Part shown: positions 42,484 through 50,918 of the stretch, in pieces
Layout: each line of letters starts with the position of its first letter
How positions within the stretch are numbered: the first letter of the stretch is position 1
DNA from: Armatimonadota bacterium
GTDB lineage: Bacteria > Armatimonadota > Fimbriimonadia > Fimbriimonadales > Fimbriimonadaceae
Direction: 5' to 3'
Length of the DNA: 64,000 nt
NCBI GenBank assembly: GCA_018268395.1
Contig: JAFDWQ010000003.1
Span: forward strand, 221,238-285,237
Position numbers and translations under genes: made by a program
The notes under the pieces: generated by a model
Databases searched by the model: none
Told to the model about the DNA's origin: nothing
Seen by the model: only the letters and a program-made list of their open reading frames with translations

Positions 42484-43086
42484 TTGTGGCGGTCCGGATT
42501 GACCCAGGGACTAGGGACCGACTTGCACACTTTCCAAATCCTCCTCATCATGGCGACGGCGGCCGGGCTCGGGCTCCAGGCTTGGTTTTGGCTCGAAGGC
42601 GCACTGATCAAGCAAGCGCGGAAGGTCTGGCCCCGGTCGAGACCTTGGTTGCCCTGGATCGCGATCGTCGGAGCATGCGTGACGCTCGCCCTGACGGCAG
42701 GGGCCATCAACTGGGCCCGGCTCGAAGCGCCCGGCCTGTTCATCGAGCGAAGGGTCTTCGGAGCGGCGATTTTCATCTGCCTGACGGCGATCAGCCTCTT
42801 TCAAGCCAGAAGGGAACAGTGGGGCGAAGAAGACGGCGAAGCTTGGCCTTATTGGCGGGTCAAGCAGGTCTACCATCTTGCCGCCGTTCCGGTCCTTGCA
42901 GGCCTGTACTTCTTCCGACCGTTGCCTGGCGACAAGGTCACGGTGATGATGGTCGAGGGGCTTTCCCACGTTCTGGAGCTTCCGGTCGCTGGCACCGTGT
43001 TCGTGTCCGTGGTCGTCGCCCACCTTTTGATCCGGGCGTTCATGGCGTTTCTCGGCCTCGCCCTTTTGCGTAAGATCGGCGCCTGA
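42484..43086 (+). CDS. Membrane protein, five to six helices, hypothetical
   Basis: About 200 aa, mostly hydrophobic: segments near 16-36, 51-72, 87-105, 129-146 and 163-190. I recognise no family. The start is uncertain: TTG at 42484, or TTG at 42523 with AGGGA in front, or an internal ATG. It ends 20 bp before the S9 peptidase gene and shares its direction, so they may be cotranscribed. Divergent from adenosine deaminase. Confidence 0.65.
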   Translation: MWRSGLTQGLGTDLHTFQILLIMATAAGLGLQAWFWLEGALIKQARKVWPRSRPWLPWIAIVGACVTLALTAGAINWARLEAPGLFIERRVFGAAIFICLTAISLFQARREQWGEEDGEAWPYWRVKQVYHLAAVPVLAGLYFFRPLPGDKVTVMMVEGLSHVLELPVAGTVFVSVVVAHLLIRAFMAFLGLALLRKIGA

Positions 43087-43106
43087 ACGCTCAGGTAAAA
43101 AGGGGC

Positions 43107-45443
43107 ATGCTTCGACGCCTTGCGTGGGCCTTCATCCTCCTGCCCGTGCTCGCACCCGCCCAACCGTGGTCGCCGCCCGTCGATTCGGACCTCAAGTTCG
43201 ACGACCTGTTCCCCCGCCAGCCGTTTTTCGGGAAGACGGCGCGGTCGATCGAGTGGTCCGGTGACGACCGGTACTTCGGCTACCTGTGGAACCCGTACGA
43301 GGTCCGAGGCAACGACCTCTGGGTGTACGACGCAAAGAGCGGCAAGTCGCTGGCGGTGACGTCGATCGAAGTGATGTCCGAGTTCGATACGGACGCGAAG
43401 AAGGCGGCAGAGCGCTTCCGAAAGGAGGACAGGGAGCGGGACGAGCGCTTGAAGCTCGACGAGAAGTCGTACCGGGAAACGATGATCAAGTTGCGCAAAG
43501 AGGACGAGCAAAGGAAAGAACCGCTGCCCTCGTACAACGGCGTTTCGGAATACGCGTGGTCGCACAAGGGGCACGAAGTGCTCTTCGTGTACAAGGGAGA
43601 CCTCTTCCGCTGGAAGGCCGATGACAAGAAGCCGACCCGGTTGACGAAAACGCGGGACTCGGAGGGCGACGTCAAATGGATGGCGGACGACAGCGGCTTC
43701 TACTTCCGTCGAGGCGAAGGGCTTTACATGATGAGGTTCGACCAAGCCTACATCGAGCAGTTGAACCCGAAGCTTCCGGACAACCTCCCGTTCCAAAGCT
43801 ACTCTTTGAGCCCGGACGGGACGAAGATGATGCTGTACGTCGAAAAATCGGGGACGTACAAACCGATCGAGTGGATGACTTACAAGAACCGGTTCGGCCA
43901 AGTCCGGCGACAGAACCAGGCCCTTGGGACGTCCGACGAAAAGCTGCAGGAAGAGCGTCACCTCTTCCTCTTCGACTTGACCAAGGGTCAGGACGAAAAG
44001 CCCTGGAAGGTCTGGAGCTGGAAGAGCGAGGGCGACGAACTGAAGGACGCCAGCTTTGGTGAAGACCCGTGGTCGCCCGATTCGAAACGATTCGCCTTCG
44101 CGACCTACGATACGGCCAGCCGCGAGATCGAGCTGCAGGTGGCGGACCTTTCCACGCAGAAGTTGGAAGCGGTCCACAAGACGACGTTCCCTGGCGAAAG
44201 CAGCAGCGCCGTCCAGTGCAGCCCGGTCTGGACCCCCGACGGAAAGGGCGTGGTCGCACTGTTCGAGACGACCGGATGGCGGCTCCCGTGGTTGGTCGAT
44301 CCGCTGACGAAAACGGCCAAAGCGCTTTGCCAAGGCGAGTTCGAAGCGTATCCGGTTAAGGTGTCTCCCGACGGAAAGTCGCTGATCGTTGTCTCGACCG
44401 CTTTGGATCCGGCGCGGAGCCAGATCTATCGCGTCGACATCGCGTCGGGCGACATGAAGAGGGTTTCCCAGGAGACCGGCGACTATGGCACGCCGCGTGT
44501 CTCGCACCAAGGGAACGCGATGGTCGCGACCTTCAAGAACTGGTCGCGTCCGGTCGAGACGTACGTGGTCTCCGACAGTCGCCAGGTGCAGTTGACGAAG
44601 TCGCACCGCGAGGGCGCTTTCGAAAAGGTCAATAAGCTTCGGCCAGAGCTGTTCACGTTCAAGAACCGGAACGGCCAGACGATCCACGGCTTTGCGTTCC
44701 TCCCTCCGGGCTTCAAAAAGGACGACAAGCGGCCTTGCATGGTCTACACGTACGGTGGGCCGCTGGGCAACGGTAACACGGTTTCTGACGGTACGTTCGC
44801 TTCGACCGAGTACCTCTTGAACATGTATCTGGCCTACGCGATGGGCTATGTCGCGGTCGCGATCGACCCCAGAGGCTCCAGCGGTTACGGCGCGGCCTTC
44901 GTGCGGGCGTCGTTCGGCCACGTCGGCGAAGTCCAGTCGCAAGACCTCGTGGATTGCGCCAAGTTCTGCCAGAGCGAATGGGGCGTCGACCCGAAGAAGA
45001 TGGCGTTGAACGGGTGGTCGTTCGGCGGTTGGCAGACCCAGTACACGATGTACCACGACCCGGACGTCTTTACGCTCGGGATCGCCGGCGCCGGACCGAC
45101 CGAATGGCAGAACTATAACCAGTGGTACTCGCAAGAGACGATCGCCGTCCAGCCGGAAGGAAAGGTCGACGAGCTCGACAAGTTTTCACTGACGAAAGTG
45201 GCGATGAACTTGAAGCACCCGCTTTTGCTGCTTCACGGCATGGACGACGACAACGTCCTGTTCGTCCATACGATCAACGTCTATCGGGTCCTGTGCCAAT
45301 ACGGACTCGCGCCGCTGGTCGAACTCGTCGTCGACCCGACGGGGAGCCACGGACTCGGTGGCGACCTGAACCGGCGCGACACGCTGGCGGTCTACGTCGA
45401 GTTCCTGATCAAACACTGGGGCAATCCGAAGCCGAAGAACTGA
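43107..45443 (+). CDS. S9 family prolyl oligopeptidase-type peptidase (secreted)
   Basis: A 778 aa serine peptidase related to dipeptidyl-peptidase IV. Signal peptide MLRRLAWAFILLPVLAPAQP; residues about 50-520 make a beta-propeller; the alpha/beta-hydrolase domain occupies the rest. Triad: S638 in NGWSFGGWQTQ, D714 in HGMDDDNVLF, H748 in DPTGSHGLGG. A charged insertion of about 60 residues (KKAAERFRKEDRERDERLK...) stands in the first propeller blades. Likely periplasmic release of short peptides. A Shine-Dalgarno-like AAAAAGGGG precedes the ATG. Confidence 0.93.
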   Translation: MLRRLAWAFILLPVLAPAQPWSPPVDSDLKFDDLFPRQPFFGKTARSIEWSGDDRYFGYLWNPYEVRGNDLWVYDAKSGKSLAVTSIEVMSEFDTDAKKAAERFRKEDRERDERLKLDEKSYRETMIKLRKEDEQRKEPLPSYNGVSEYAWSHKGHEVLFVYKGDLFRWKADDKKPTRLTKTRDSEGDVKWMADDSGFYFRRGEGLYMMRFDQAYIEQLNPKLPDNLPFQSYSLSPDGTKMMLYVEKSGTYKPIEWMTYKNRFGQVRRQNQALGTSDEKLQEERHLFLFDLTKGQDEKPWKVWSWKSEGDELKDASFGEDPWSPDSKRFAFATYDTASREIELQVADLSTQKLEAVHKTTFPGESSSAVQCSPVWTPDGKGVVALFETTGWRLPWLVDPLTKTAKALCQGEFEAYPVKVSPDGKSLIVVSTALDPARSQIYRVDIASGDMKRVSQETGDYGTPRVSHQGNAMVATFKNWSRPVETYVVSDSRQVQLTKSHREGAFEKVNKLRPELFTFKNRNGQTIHGFAFLPPGFKKDDKRPCMVYTYGGPLGNGNTVSDGTFASTEYLLNMYLAYAMGYVAVAIDPRGSSGYGAAFVRASFGHVGEVQSQDLVDCAKFCQSEWGVDPKKMALNGWSFGGWQTQYTMYHDPDVFTLGIAGAGPTEWQNYNQWYSQETIAVQPEGKVDELDKFSLTKVAMNLKHPLLLLHGMDDDNVLFVHTINVYRVLCQYGLAPLVELVVDPTGSHGLGGDLNRRDTLAVYVEFLIKHWGNPKPKN

Positions 45444-45466
45444 CGACCTGTCGACGCCCGTACGAG

Positions 45467-45472
45467 TAGAAT
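45467..45472 (+). promoter_or_regulatory. TAGAAT -10-like box before gene 45482
   Basis: TAGAAT lies 9 nt before the ATG at 45482 with no Shine-Dalgarno; leaderless pattern. Confidence 0.45.
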
Positions 45473-45481
45473 CGGCGCGGT

Positions 45482-45955
45482 ATGGAGAGCCAGCGACTCG
45501 ACGTCTTTCGGCAGAACTACCTGGTGTCCGGACTCCCGGCCGACCGGATCGATGAAATCGCGTCTCTCGCGACGTTCGAGACACGGCTGCCTCAGGACTC
45601 CGTCTGCAGGAAGGGCGAAAAGTGCGGCGACCTGTTCGTCGTCCTTGACGGCCGGGTCAACATCACCAGCGAGAACGGTGAAAAACTGGCCGAGATCGGG
45701 CCTGGGGCGGTCATCGGTGAAGTCGCCTTGGTCGACGACCAACCTCGCAGCGCGAACGCGGTCTGCATCAACGCCGTCCATTTCGCCCGTCTTCCCGCCC
45801 GCGAACTCCGGGCGTACATGGTCCAGAACAAGGACGTAGGGTTCACGATGCTCGCGAACCTGGCAAGGGTTTTGAGCACGAGGCTCCGGACGACCGACGC
45901 GGTGATCGACGACCTGGCGGGCAAGAACCGGGATCCCTGGGACTTCGCGACCTGA
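45482..45955 (+). CDS. Stand-alone cyclic-nucleotide-binding domain protein
   Basis: A 157 aa protein made almost only of a cNMP-binding beta-roll (about 18-130), with the phosphate-binding cassette IGEVALVDDQPRSANAV. There is no room for the DNA-binding helix-turn-helix of Crp/Fnr regulators, so it may act as a sensor or protein partner. The phosphate-cassette arginine is present, so ligand binding is possible. It is followed by a GC-rich, possibly structured stretch and by the small genes at 46059 and 46247. Confidence 0.88.
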   Translation: MESQRLDVFRQNYLVSGLPADRIDEIASLATFETRLPQDSVCRKGEKCGDLFVVLDGRVNITSENGEKLAEIGPGAVIGEVALVDDQPRSANAVCINAVHFARLPARELRAYMVQNKDVGFTMLANLARVLSTRLRTTDAVIDDLAGKNRDPWDFAT

Positions 45956-45957
45956 GT

Positions 45958-46033
45958 CCGCCTGGGGCCGGCAGGTCTACGGGGAATCGCAAAGTCCGGC
46001 ACCGGAACCTGGTGGGGGACACCGTCAGGGCGG
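45958..46033 (+). ncRNA. Possible structured RNA element (candidate riboswitch)
   Basis: Seventy-six bases that can close with CCGCCTG / CAGGGCGG and hold inner pairings CAGGT / ACCTG and CCTGGTG / CAC..CAGG. GGGGAATCGCAAAG at 45981-45994 recalls the core of class I cyclic-di-GMP riboswitches, but other conserved parts are not seen. In such GC-rich DNA stems form by chance, so this is a weak call. Confidence 0.2.
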
Positions 46034-46058
46034 TACGTCCTCAGTATCGGCCCGAACG

Positions 46059-46244
46059 ATGATCGATAGCACTACTGTCCGACTCCTTGCATCCATGGCG
46101 GCCCTTGACCGGATCCAGAGGCAAGTCGCCTCGAGCCTGGCTTTGGCCGGGCACGACAACGGCGGCGTGATCTTGGAAACGTGCCAAGCCCTTGTCGAAG
46201 TGGGCGAAGCCGTGGTCGAACACACGTTCGACGAGGAGGTCTAG
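46059..46244 (+). CDS. Small hypothetical protein, 61 aa
   Basis: A short, probably helical protein (MIDSTTVRLLASMAALDRIQ at the start). Its size and helix pattern recall small motility-associated YjfB-type proteins, but the likeness is faint. Its last codons include the ribosome site of the next gene, so both are likely translated from one message. I do not assign a function. Confidence 0.5.
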   Translation: MIDSTTVRLLASMAALDRIQRQVASSLALAGHDNGGVILETCQALVEVGEAVVEHTFDEEV

Positions 46245-46246
46245 CG

Positions 46247-46471
46247 GTGTCCGGCGTCGGTCCGTTCGATCTGTCGTCGGTCGCCTTAGCAGGCATGGAG
46301 CGGGCCGAGCGTTCGATGTCCGACGTCATACGGAGGGTCAGTTCCGGGGACGGCGACCTCGCCGCCGACATGGTCGAACTTTCGGTGGCACAGACGGTCC
46401 ACGCGGTGAACGCCCACGTCCTTCGGATGGTCCAAGACCTCGACCGGACGACGCTCGACGTCTTGGCATAG
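46247..46471 (+). CDS. Small flagellar-rod-like protein, 74 aa
   Basis: GTG start with a strong Shine-Dalgarno GAGGAGGT 5 nt before it, inside the end of the previous gene. The C-terminal 40 residues (DLAADMVELSVAQTVHAVNA then LRMVQDLDRTTLDVLA) match the C-terminal helix of flagellar rod and hook proteins: an acidic-valine start, A-Q, A-N, and an end in L-D-x-x-A. The N-terminal signature of rod proteins is reduced to LAGMERAERSM. Flagellar basal body or a stand-alone helical partner are both possible. No other flagellar gene is nearby. Confidence 0.6.
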   Translation: MSGVGPFDLSSVALAGMERAERSMSDVIRRVSSGDGDLAADMVELSVAQTVHAVNAHVLRMVQDLDRTTLDVLA

Positions 46472-46480
46472 CCCGATCCG

Positions 46481-46495
46481 GTTAGGTACCCTAAC
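46481..46495 (+). promoter_or_regulatory. Palindromic operator and TACCCT box at the MarR gene
   Basis: GTTAGG-TAC-CCTAAC, a perfect 6 bp inverted repeat with a 3 bp centre, ending 4 nt before the ATG at 46500. TACCCT at 46487-46492 inside it fits the leaderless -10 pattern, so a bound regulator would block its own promoter. Confidence 0.55.
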
Positions 46496-46499
46496 GTTC

Positions 46500-46919
46500 A
46501 TGCCCCCGGAAATGATCGGGCCGCGCGTGGCCGCGGTCTATGAAGTCCAGTCCGCCTGGCTCGAACCGAGGCTCCGGAAGATCGGGGTCAGTTGGGGCAC
46601 CTTCCAGTTGCTTTCGGCCGTTTCCGGCTCGGGGCAGAACGCGAGTCAGATCGAAGTCGCGAAACGGCTCGGCGTGACGGCGGCGACCTTGAGCGAATCG
46701 GTGTACAGCCATGTCCAGAGAGGCTTGCTCGAGCAGGCCGCTTCGAGAAAGGACCGGAGGGTGAAGGTGTTGCGGCTCACGGATTCGGCGAAGACCCTGA
46801 TGCGCCAGATCCGTAAGTACGTCAACGAGTCCGAAACGGTCCTGTCCCATGGCTTGACCGAGAAAGAAACGACCCAGTTGGTCGCCCTTCTTGACAAAGT
46901 TTTGGACAATGTTCCCTAG
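46500..46919 (+). CDS. MarR family transcriptional regulator
   Basis: A 139 aa winged-helix regulator. The recognition region is QIEVAKRLGVTAATLSESVYS and the wing has RKDRRVKVLRLTDSAKTLM, the D-R-R hallmark of the MarR wing. The N-terminal helix would form the dimer and ligand pocket. The palindrome just upstream suggests autorepression. Its ligand and other targets are unknown; neighbours are a small flagellar-like gene and a lamin-tail-like gene on the same strand. Confidence 0.92.
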   Translation: MPPEMIGPRVAAVYEVQSAWLEPRLRKIGVSWGTFQLLSAVSGSGQNASQIEVAKRLGVTAATLSESVYSHVQRGLLEQAASRKDRRVKVLRLTDSAKTLMRQIRKYVNESETVLSHGLTEKETTQLVALLDKVLDNVP

Positions 46920-47037
46920 GTCCTCGATCGCTAGATTCCACACTTTGGGGACAAGGCTGTGTGAAAAAGAGGCAATTTCGCACCGACTTCGGTCAATATC
47001 CCGTCAGTATTACTAGCCAAGTCCTTCGGGGTCTTCT

Positions 47038-47409
47038 ATGATCAGGATCGTCGGAATACAAAAGGACGACAACATCGGGCGGGAGTTCGTGCTCCTGCAG
47101 AATCACGGGTCGATGCGCGTGAACCTGAAGGGCCACGCCATCGTCGCCGAGGCGGCTCTGGTGGACGGCAACCAATCGCCTGCCGTCCATCTTTTTTCCG
47201 ACGACGTTTCGATCATGCCGGGCCAGTTCGTCCTTTTGAGGACATGTCCGGGCAGCTCCCACTGGTCGACGACCAATGAAGGTCAAAGGGTCTACTACAC
47301 GCACATGGCCCGTCTCGGGCCGGTGTGGTGCCGTCACGACGGCCCGGTCCACGTCCTGGCCCCGCAACACTCGTTCTGCGAGCGGGCGTCGGAAGCGCTC
47401 CTCGTCTGA
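47038..47409 (+). CDS. Stand-alone lamin-tail-domain-like protein
   Basis: A 123 aa single-domain protein with the Ig-like lamin-tail pattern: IRIVGIQKDDNIGREFVLLQ, NHGSMRVNLKGHAIV, SIMPGQFVLLRT and GPVWCRHDGPVHVLAPQHS. Bacterial lamin-tail domains are usually modules of large secreted proteins; here there is no signal peptide and no other domain. It has three cysteines. Preceded by 118 bp that hold two short hairpins (CACAC/GTGTG and ACCGA/TCGGT) but no clear promoter. Confidence 0.65.
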   Translation: MIRIVGIQKDDNIGREFVLLQNHGSMRVNLKGHAIVAEAALVDGNQSPAVHLFSDDVSIMPGQFVLLRTCPGSSHWSTTNEGQRVYYTHMARLGPVWCRHDGPVHVLAPQHSFCERASEALLV

Positions 47410-48513
47410 TCAGACCGGAAGGAACCCTGGTTCACAGGTGCGCTCGATACGGGCGCCGCTCTCCCCGACGAGGGTGATACCGGACGTCGTGGCGACGATC
47501 GCGGCGACGCTTCCGAACCCCGGTCCGATCGGGACCACGCCGCAAACGGTGGTGACTTCCAAGGGCTCGCTCGGTCGGCAGTCGCGGTACGTTTCGATGC
47601 CTTCGGCCTGGAACGGGTTCGGCGCGACGCTACCGCGCAGTCCGAGGTGGAAGTACGAACAGGTCTCCTCGATCCCGACGACGTTCCTGTGCCTGCCCGA
47701 CCACGGTGCGTAGTGCCGGCCGCCGTTGGAGAACCATAGGACGGTCGTGGGAAGGACAGACGTGTCCTTCAACTGATAGTACGCATAGCCTTCGTCTGGG
47801 AAGGTGACGGCCGACCAGCCGAGCCTTTGCTTTCGGTCGGAGGCGAGCTGGACGAGGTCGTCGAACCCTTCCCTGGCGGGAAACCGAGTCAGATCGGTGA
47901 GCGAACCGTCCGACATCGGGACGTGCGAAAGGTCGGTGACCTTTGCGCCCGCTTTGAGCGACGAATACCCGCCTAGCGCCGGGTCTTCAAAGGGTGCCGG
48001 GAACACGTGGCCCCCGTGCGTCCCGCCGAAAGACAGGATGCCGGGAGAACGGAAAGCGACCATCGCGTGCATGCCGAAACACATCGGTCCGGACAGGCCG
48101 AGGACGGTGTGCTTCTGCATGACGGCCAGGTCCCCGCACCGGACGGTCTTATAGACTTTGGACGGACGGACACGGGTCTCCAGGACGAGGTCGAGCCGAT
48201 GTCGCCCGGTCGAATCGAACGCCCACTCTTCGTTCGCCGTCTCGCCGTGGAGGGGATGGTCCTCTCCGAGGTACGGTTCGGCCGATCCTCCGAAAGGCAT
48301 GCAGAAGAAGTCGCCGCGGAGCGCTCTGAGGATCCCGGGCCTGTCGGAAGGGCCTTCGTCGCACCAGGGCGCGACCGAGAACGGCTGGACCGTGCGGTCT
48401 TCGAGGTCGAACGCGACGGGCCCCATCATCCCGCCCAGTTTCGTGACGTGGGCTGTGACGTTGTCGGATTTCACCGTCCACGACGGCTGTCCAAAGACGG
48501 TCTGGGTCTGCAT
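47410..48513 (-). CDS. Galactose-mutarotase-like protein, hypothetical
   Basis: A 367 aa beta-sandwich-type protein without signal peptide. Sequence pieces such as FFCMPFGG, DHPLHGETANEEW and KHTVLGLSGP are in the order seen in the mutarotase superfamily, where a conserved His-Gly segment lies near the sugar site. I do not recognise a closer family. It may bind or epimerise a sugar. It touches the 3' end of the lamin-tail gene (adjacent, convergent). Confidence 0.7.
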   Translation of the reverse strand: MQTQTVFGQPSWTVKSDNVTAHVTKLGGMMGPVAFDLEDRTVQPFSVAPWCDEGPSDRPGILRALRGDFFCMPFGGSAEPYLGEDHPLHGETANEEWAFDSTGRHRLDLVLETRVRPSKVYKTVRCGDLAVMQKHTVLGLSGPMCFGMHAMVAFRSPGILSFGGTHGGHVFPAPFEDPALGGYSSLKAGAKVTDLSHVPMSDGSLTDLTRFPAREGFDDLVQLASDRKQRLGWSAVTFPDEGYAYYQLKDTSVLPTTVLWFSNGGRHYAPWSGRHRNVVGIEETCSYFHLGLRGSVAPNPFQAEGIETYRDCRPSEPLEVTTVCGVVPIGPGFGSVAAIVATTSGITLVGESGARIERTCEPGFLPV

Positions 48514-48560
48514 CCGGACGGCCAGTGTATCGCAGGTCCGCGACCGGGTATCAAACCATC

Positions 48561-50915
48561 ATGCTCGCAACCTTCGCCCTTGCCTTGACGACCTTCCAGG
48601 CCGGGCCAGCGGTGCTGACCGACTACCTCGTCTACGGCCCGTTCTCCAGTGGGGGCCGGACGCCGTGCCCGACCGACCCCGTCGCGCAAACGATCGTCGA
48701 CGGCAAATGGAAACGTCCGGAGGCCGGAACCGAGACCGCAGGTCGGCCGTGGCAGACCGCAAAGGCGAAGGAGGACGGTTGGCTAGAGGGGCGGGCTTTG
48801 CAGGGCGGCTATGCCTTCGCTACCTATCGGTCCGACGCGTCCAAAACGATGGTCTTGGACGCAGCCGGTCACTCGATGGTCTACGTGAACGGAGTGCCCC
48901 GGGGAGGGGACGTCTATGGCTTCGGGTTCGTCCAGCTTCCGATCAAAGTCAGCAAGGGGGAGAACACGTTTCTGTTCTCGGTCGGAAGGGGACGGGTCCG
49001 AGCGGCGTTGCGTGAGGTCTCCTCGGAGGTCGCCGTCACGGACCTCGATCCGACGATCCCTGACCTTTTGGTCGGCAACGACGATTCGCTGCCCGCTTCG
49101 TTCGTCGTCTCGAACCCGACGGACCAAAAGGTGAAAGGCCTCGTTTGGGCCGTGGTCGACGGATCGGAGGGTCGTCAGTCGGTCTTCGAAATCGGGCCGA
49201 TGACCGTCCGTAAGGCCGTGGTCTACCTTCCGGAGAAATCCTTCGAAGAGCCCGGAACCCATGACCTGCGCGTCGTGTTCCGATCGGAGGGCAAGGACGT
49301 TCAGGGCCCGGCGTTCAAGGTGGAGGTCAAACCCGCCCACACGCTGTATAAGCGGACGTTCGTCAGCCGCATCGACGGGTCGGTCCAGTACTACGCGGTG
49401 CAGCCGGCATCGACGGACGATGCCAAAGGTCTGGTTCTCAGTCTTCACGGTGCCGGAGTCGAAGCGAGCGGACAGGCCGGGGCCTACGGCCCGAAGACGT
49501 GGTGCGACATCGTCTGCCCGACCAACGGTCGTCCGTTCGGGTTCGACTGGGAGGACTGGGGCCGCACGAACGCCCTCGAAACGCTCGAGGACGCCCGTGC
49601 CCACTTGAACCCCGATGCGGACAGGGTCTACCTGACCGGCCACTCGATGGGGGGACACGGTACGTGGTCGATCGGTCTTCTCGAATCTGACCGCTTTGCC
49701 GCCATCGCTCCCTGCGCCGGTTGGTGCTCGTTCTGGTCGTACGCCGGCGCGGCGGACTGGAAGGAGCCGGATCCGGTCGAGACGTTGCTGCGCCGTGCGG
49801 CGAACGCGAGCGATACTTTGAAATTCATCGACAACGCCGAAGGTTTGGGCGTCTACGTCCTCCACGGTGCGGCCGACGACACCGTCTCCGTCGAGGAAGC
49901 GCGGTCGATGCGTAAGGCCCTGGAACCCGTGAAGTGCGCGGTCGATTGGCACGAAGAGCCGGGCCAAGGACACTGGTACGACACCGATCCGGAGCCAGGC
50001 GCCAATTGCGAGGACTACCGGCCGCTGTTCGACTTCTTTTCCCGGTTCCGCGTGCCGCAAGCACTCGAGAGAAGGACGGTCAAGTTCGTCGCCATGGGGC
50101 CCGAGGTCGGAGCAAGGAAGGGGTTCGTCCGCGTTCTGTCCCAAGAAAAGAGCCTGGCGCCAAGCCGGGTCGAAGCCCAGGTCTGGCCGGACGGATCGCG
50201 CATCAGCGCGAAGACCGACAACGTGCACGCGATCGCTTTTGAGGCCAAAGGGATGGCGGACGCACCCGAAGTGGAGTTGGACGGACAGAAACTGAGCGGC
50301 CGCCGCTTCGTCAAGAAGTCCGGTCAGTGGGCCGAAGGCGTCCAGGACGGGCCGTGTAAAGACGTGTCGCGTCCTGGTGGGTTCAAGAGCGCCTACGATC
50401 ACGGGTTCCGGCTCGTCTACCTGACAGGCGGCAAACCCGTCGAAACAGCCGCGGCGCGGGACAAAGCGAGGTTCGATGCGGAGACGTGGTGGTACCGCGG
50501 GAACGGTTCGACGCCCGTGTTCGGCGACGACGGGCTGCCGGCCACGCTGCCAGCGGGCAACTATGTCTTTTATGGAGGCTTCAACGCGCTCGGCACGCGA
50601 CGGGCGCTCTTCGAGACCAAGGGATTCGAGGTCCGTCCGGACTCGGTGCGGATCGGCGGCAAGGAGTTCAAAGGCGATTTGGGCCTACTGCTCGTCCGGC
50701 CGAACCCTGCTGGAGGGTCCGTGGCCCTGGTCGGCGGCTCCAGTCTTCGCGGGTTCAGGACGATGGAACGCCTGAGCACGTTCCTGGCCGGCGTCCATTA
50801 CGCCGACTTCTTCTTGGCTTCGCCCGAAATGTTGACGAAGGGTAGCAAGGGCGTCCTGGCGACGGGCTGGTTCGGTCCTGACTGGAGCTTGGGCGACGAT
50901 TGGGCGTCCCGCTGA
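48561..50915 (+). CDS. Secreted prolyl-oligopeptidase-type esterase/hydrolase
   Basis: A 784 aa exported protein, signal peptide MLATFALALTTFQAGPAVL. N-terminal beta-rich region (about 20-250), a central alpha/beta-hydrolase domain (about 265-500) and a C-terminal region of unknown fold. The nucleophile is S362 in TGHSMGGHGTW; an acid in HGAADDTVSVEEA and His in PGQGHWYD complete the triad. It resembles poly-/carbohydrate esterases more than peptidases; the substrate is unknown. A TATCAA box is 6 nt before the ATG. Confidence 0.85.
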   Translation: MLATFALALTTFQAGPAVLTDYLVYGPFSSGGRTPCPTDPVAQTIVDGKWKRPEAGTETAGRPWQTAKAKEDGWLEGRALQGGYAFATYRSDASKTMVLDAAGHSMVYVNGVPRGGDVYGFGFVQLPIKVSKGENTFLFSVGRGRVRAALREVSSEVAVTDLDPTIPDLLVGNDDSLPASFVVSNPTDQKVKGLVWAVVDGSEGRQSVFEIGPMTVRKAVVYLPEKSFEEPGTHDLRVVFRSEGKDVQGPAFKVEVKPAHTLYKRTFVSRIDGSVQYYAVQPASTDDAKGLVLSLHGAGVEASGQAGAYGPKTWCDIVCPTNGRPFGFDWEDWGRTNALETLEDARAHLNPDADRVYLTGHSMGGHGTWSIGLLESDRFAAIAPCAGWCSFWSYAGAADWKEPDPVETLLRRAANASDTLKFIDNAEGLGVYVLHGAADDTVSVEEARSMRKALEPVKCAVDWHEEPGQGHWYDTDPEPGANCEDYRPLFDFFSRFRVPQALERRTVKFVAMGPEVGARKGFVRVLSQEKSLAPSRVEAQVWPDGSRISAKTDNVHAIAFEAKGMADAPEVELDGQKLSGRRFVKKSGQWAEGVQDGPCKDVSRPGGFKSAYDHGFRLVYLTGGKPVETAAARDKARFDAETWWYRGNGSTPVFGDDGLPATLPAGNYVFYGGFNALGTRRALFETKGFEVRPDSVRIGGKEFKGDLGLLLVRPNPAGGSVALVGGSSLRGFRTMERLSTFLAGVHYADFFLASPEMLTKGSKGVLATGWFGPDWSLGDDWASR

Positions 50916-50918
50916 CCG

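Noticed and set aside
42870-45134. 754-codon minus-strand frame opposite the S9 peptidase
   Set aside because: Antisense shadow; the peptidase carries a complete catalytic triad on the plus strand, and high GC leaves long antisense frames open.
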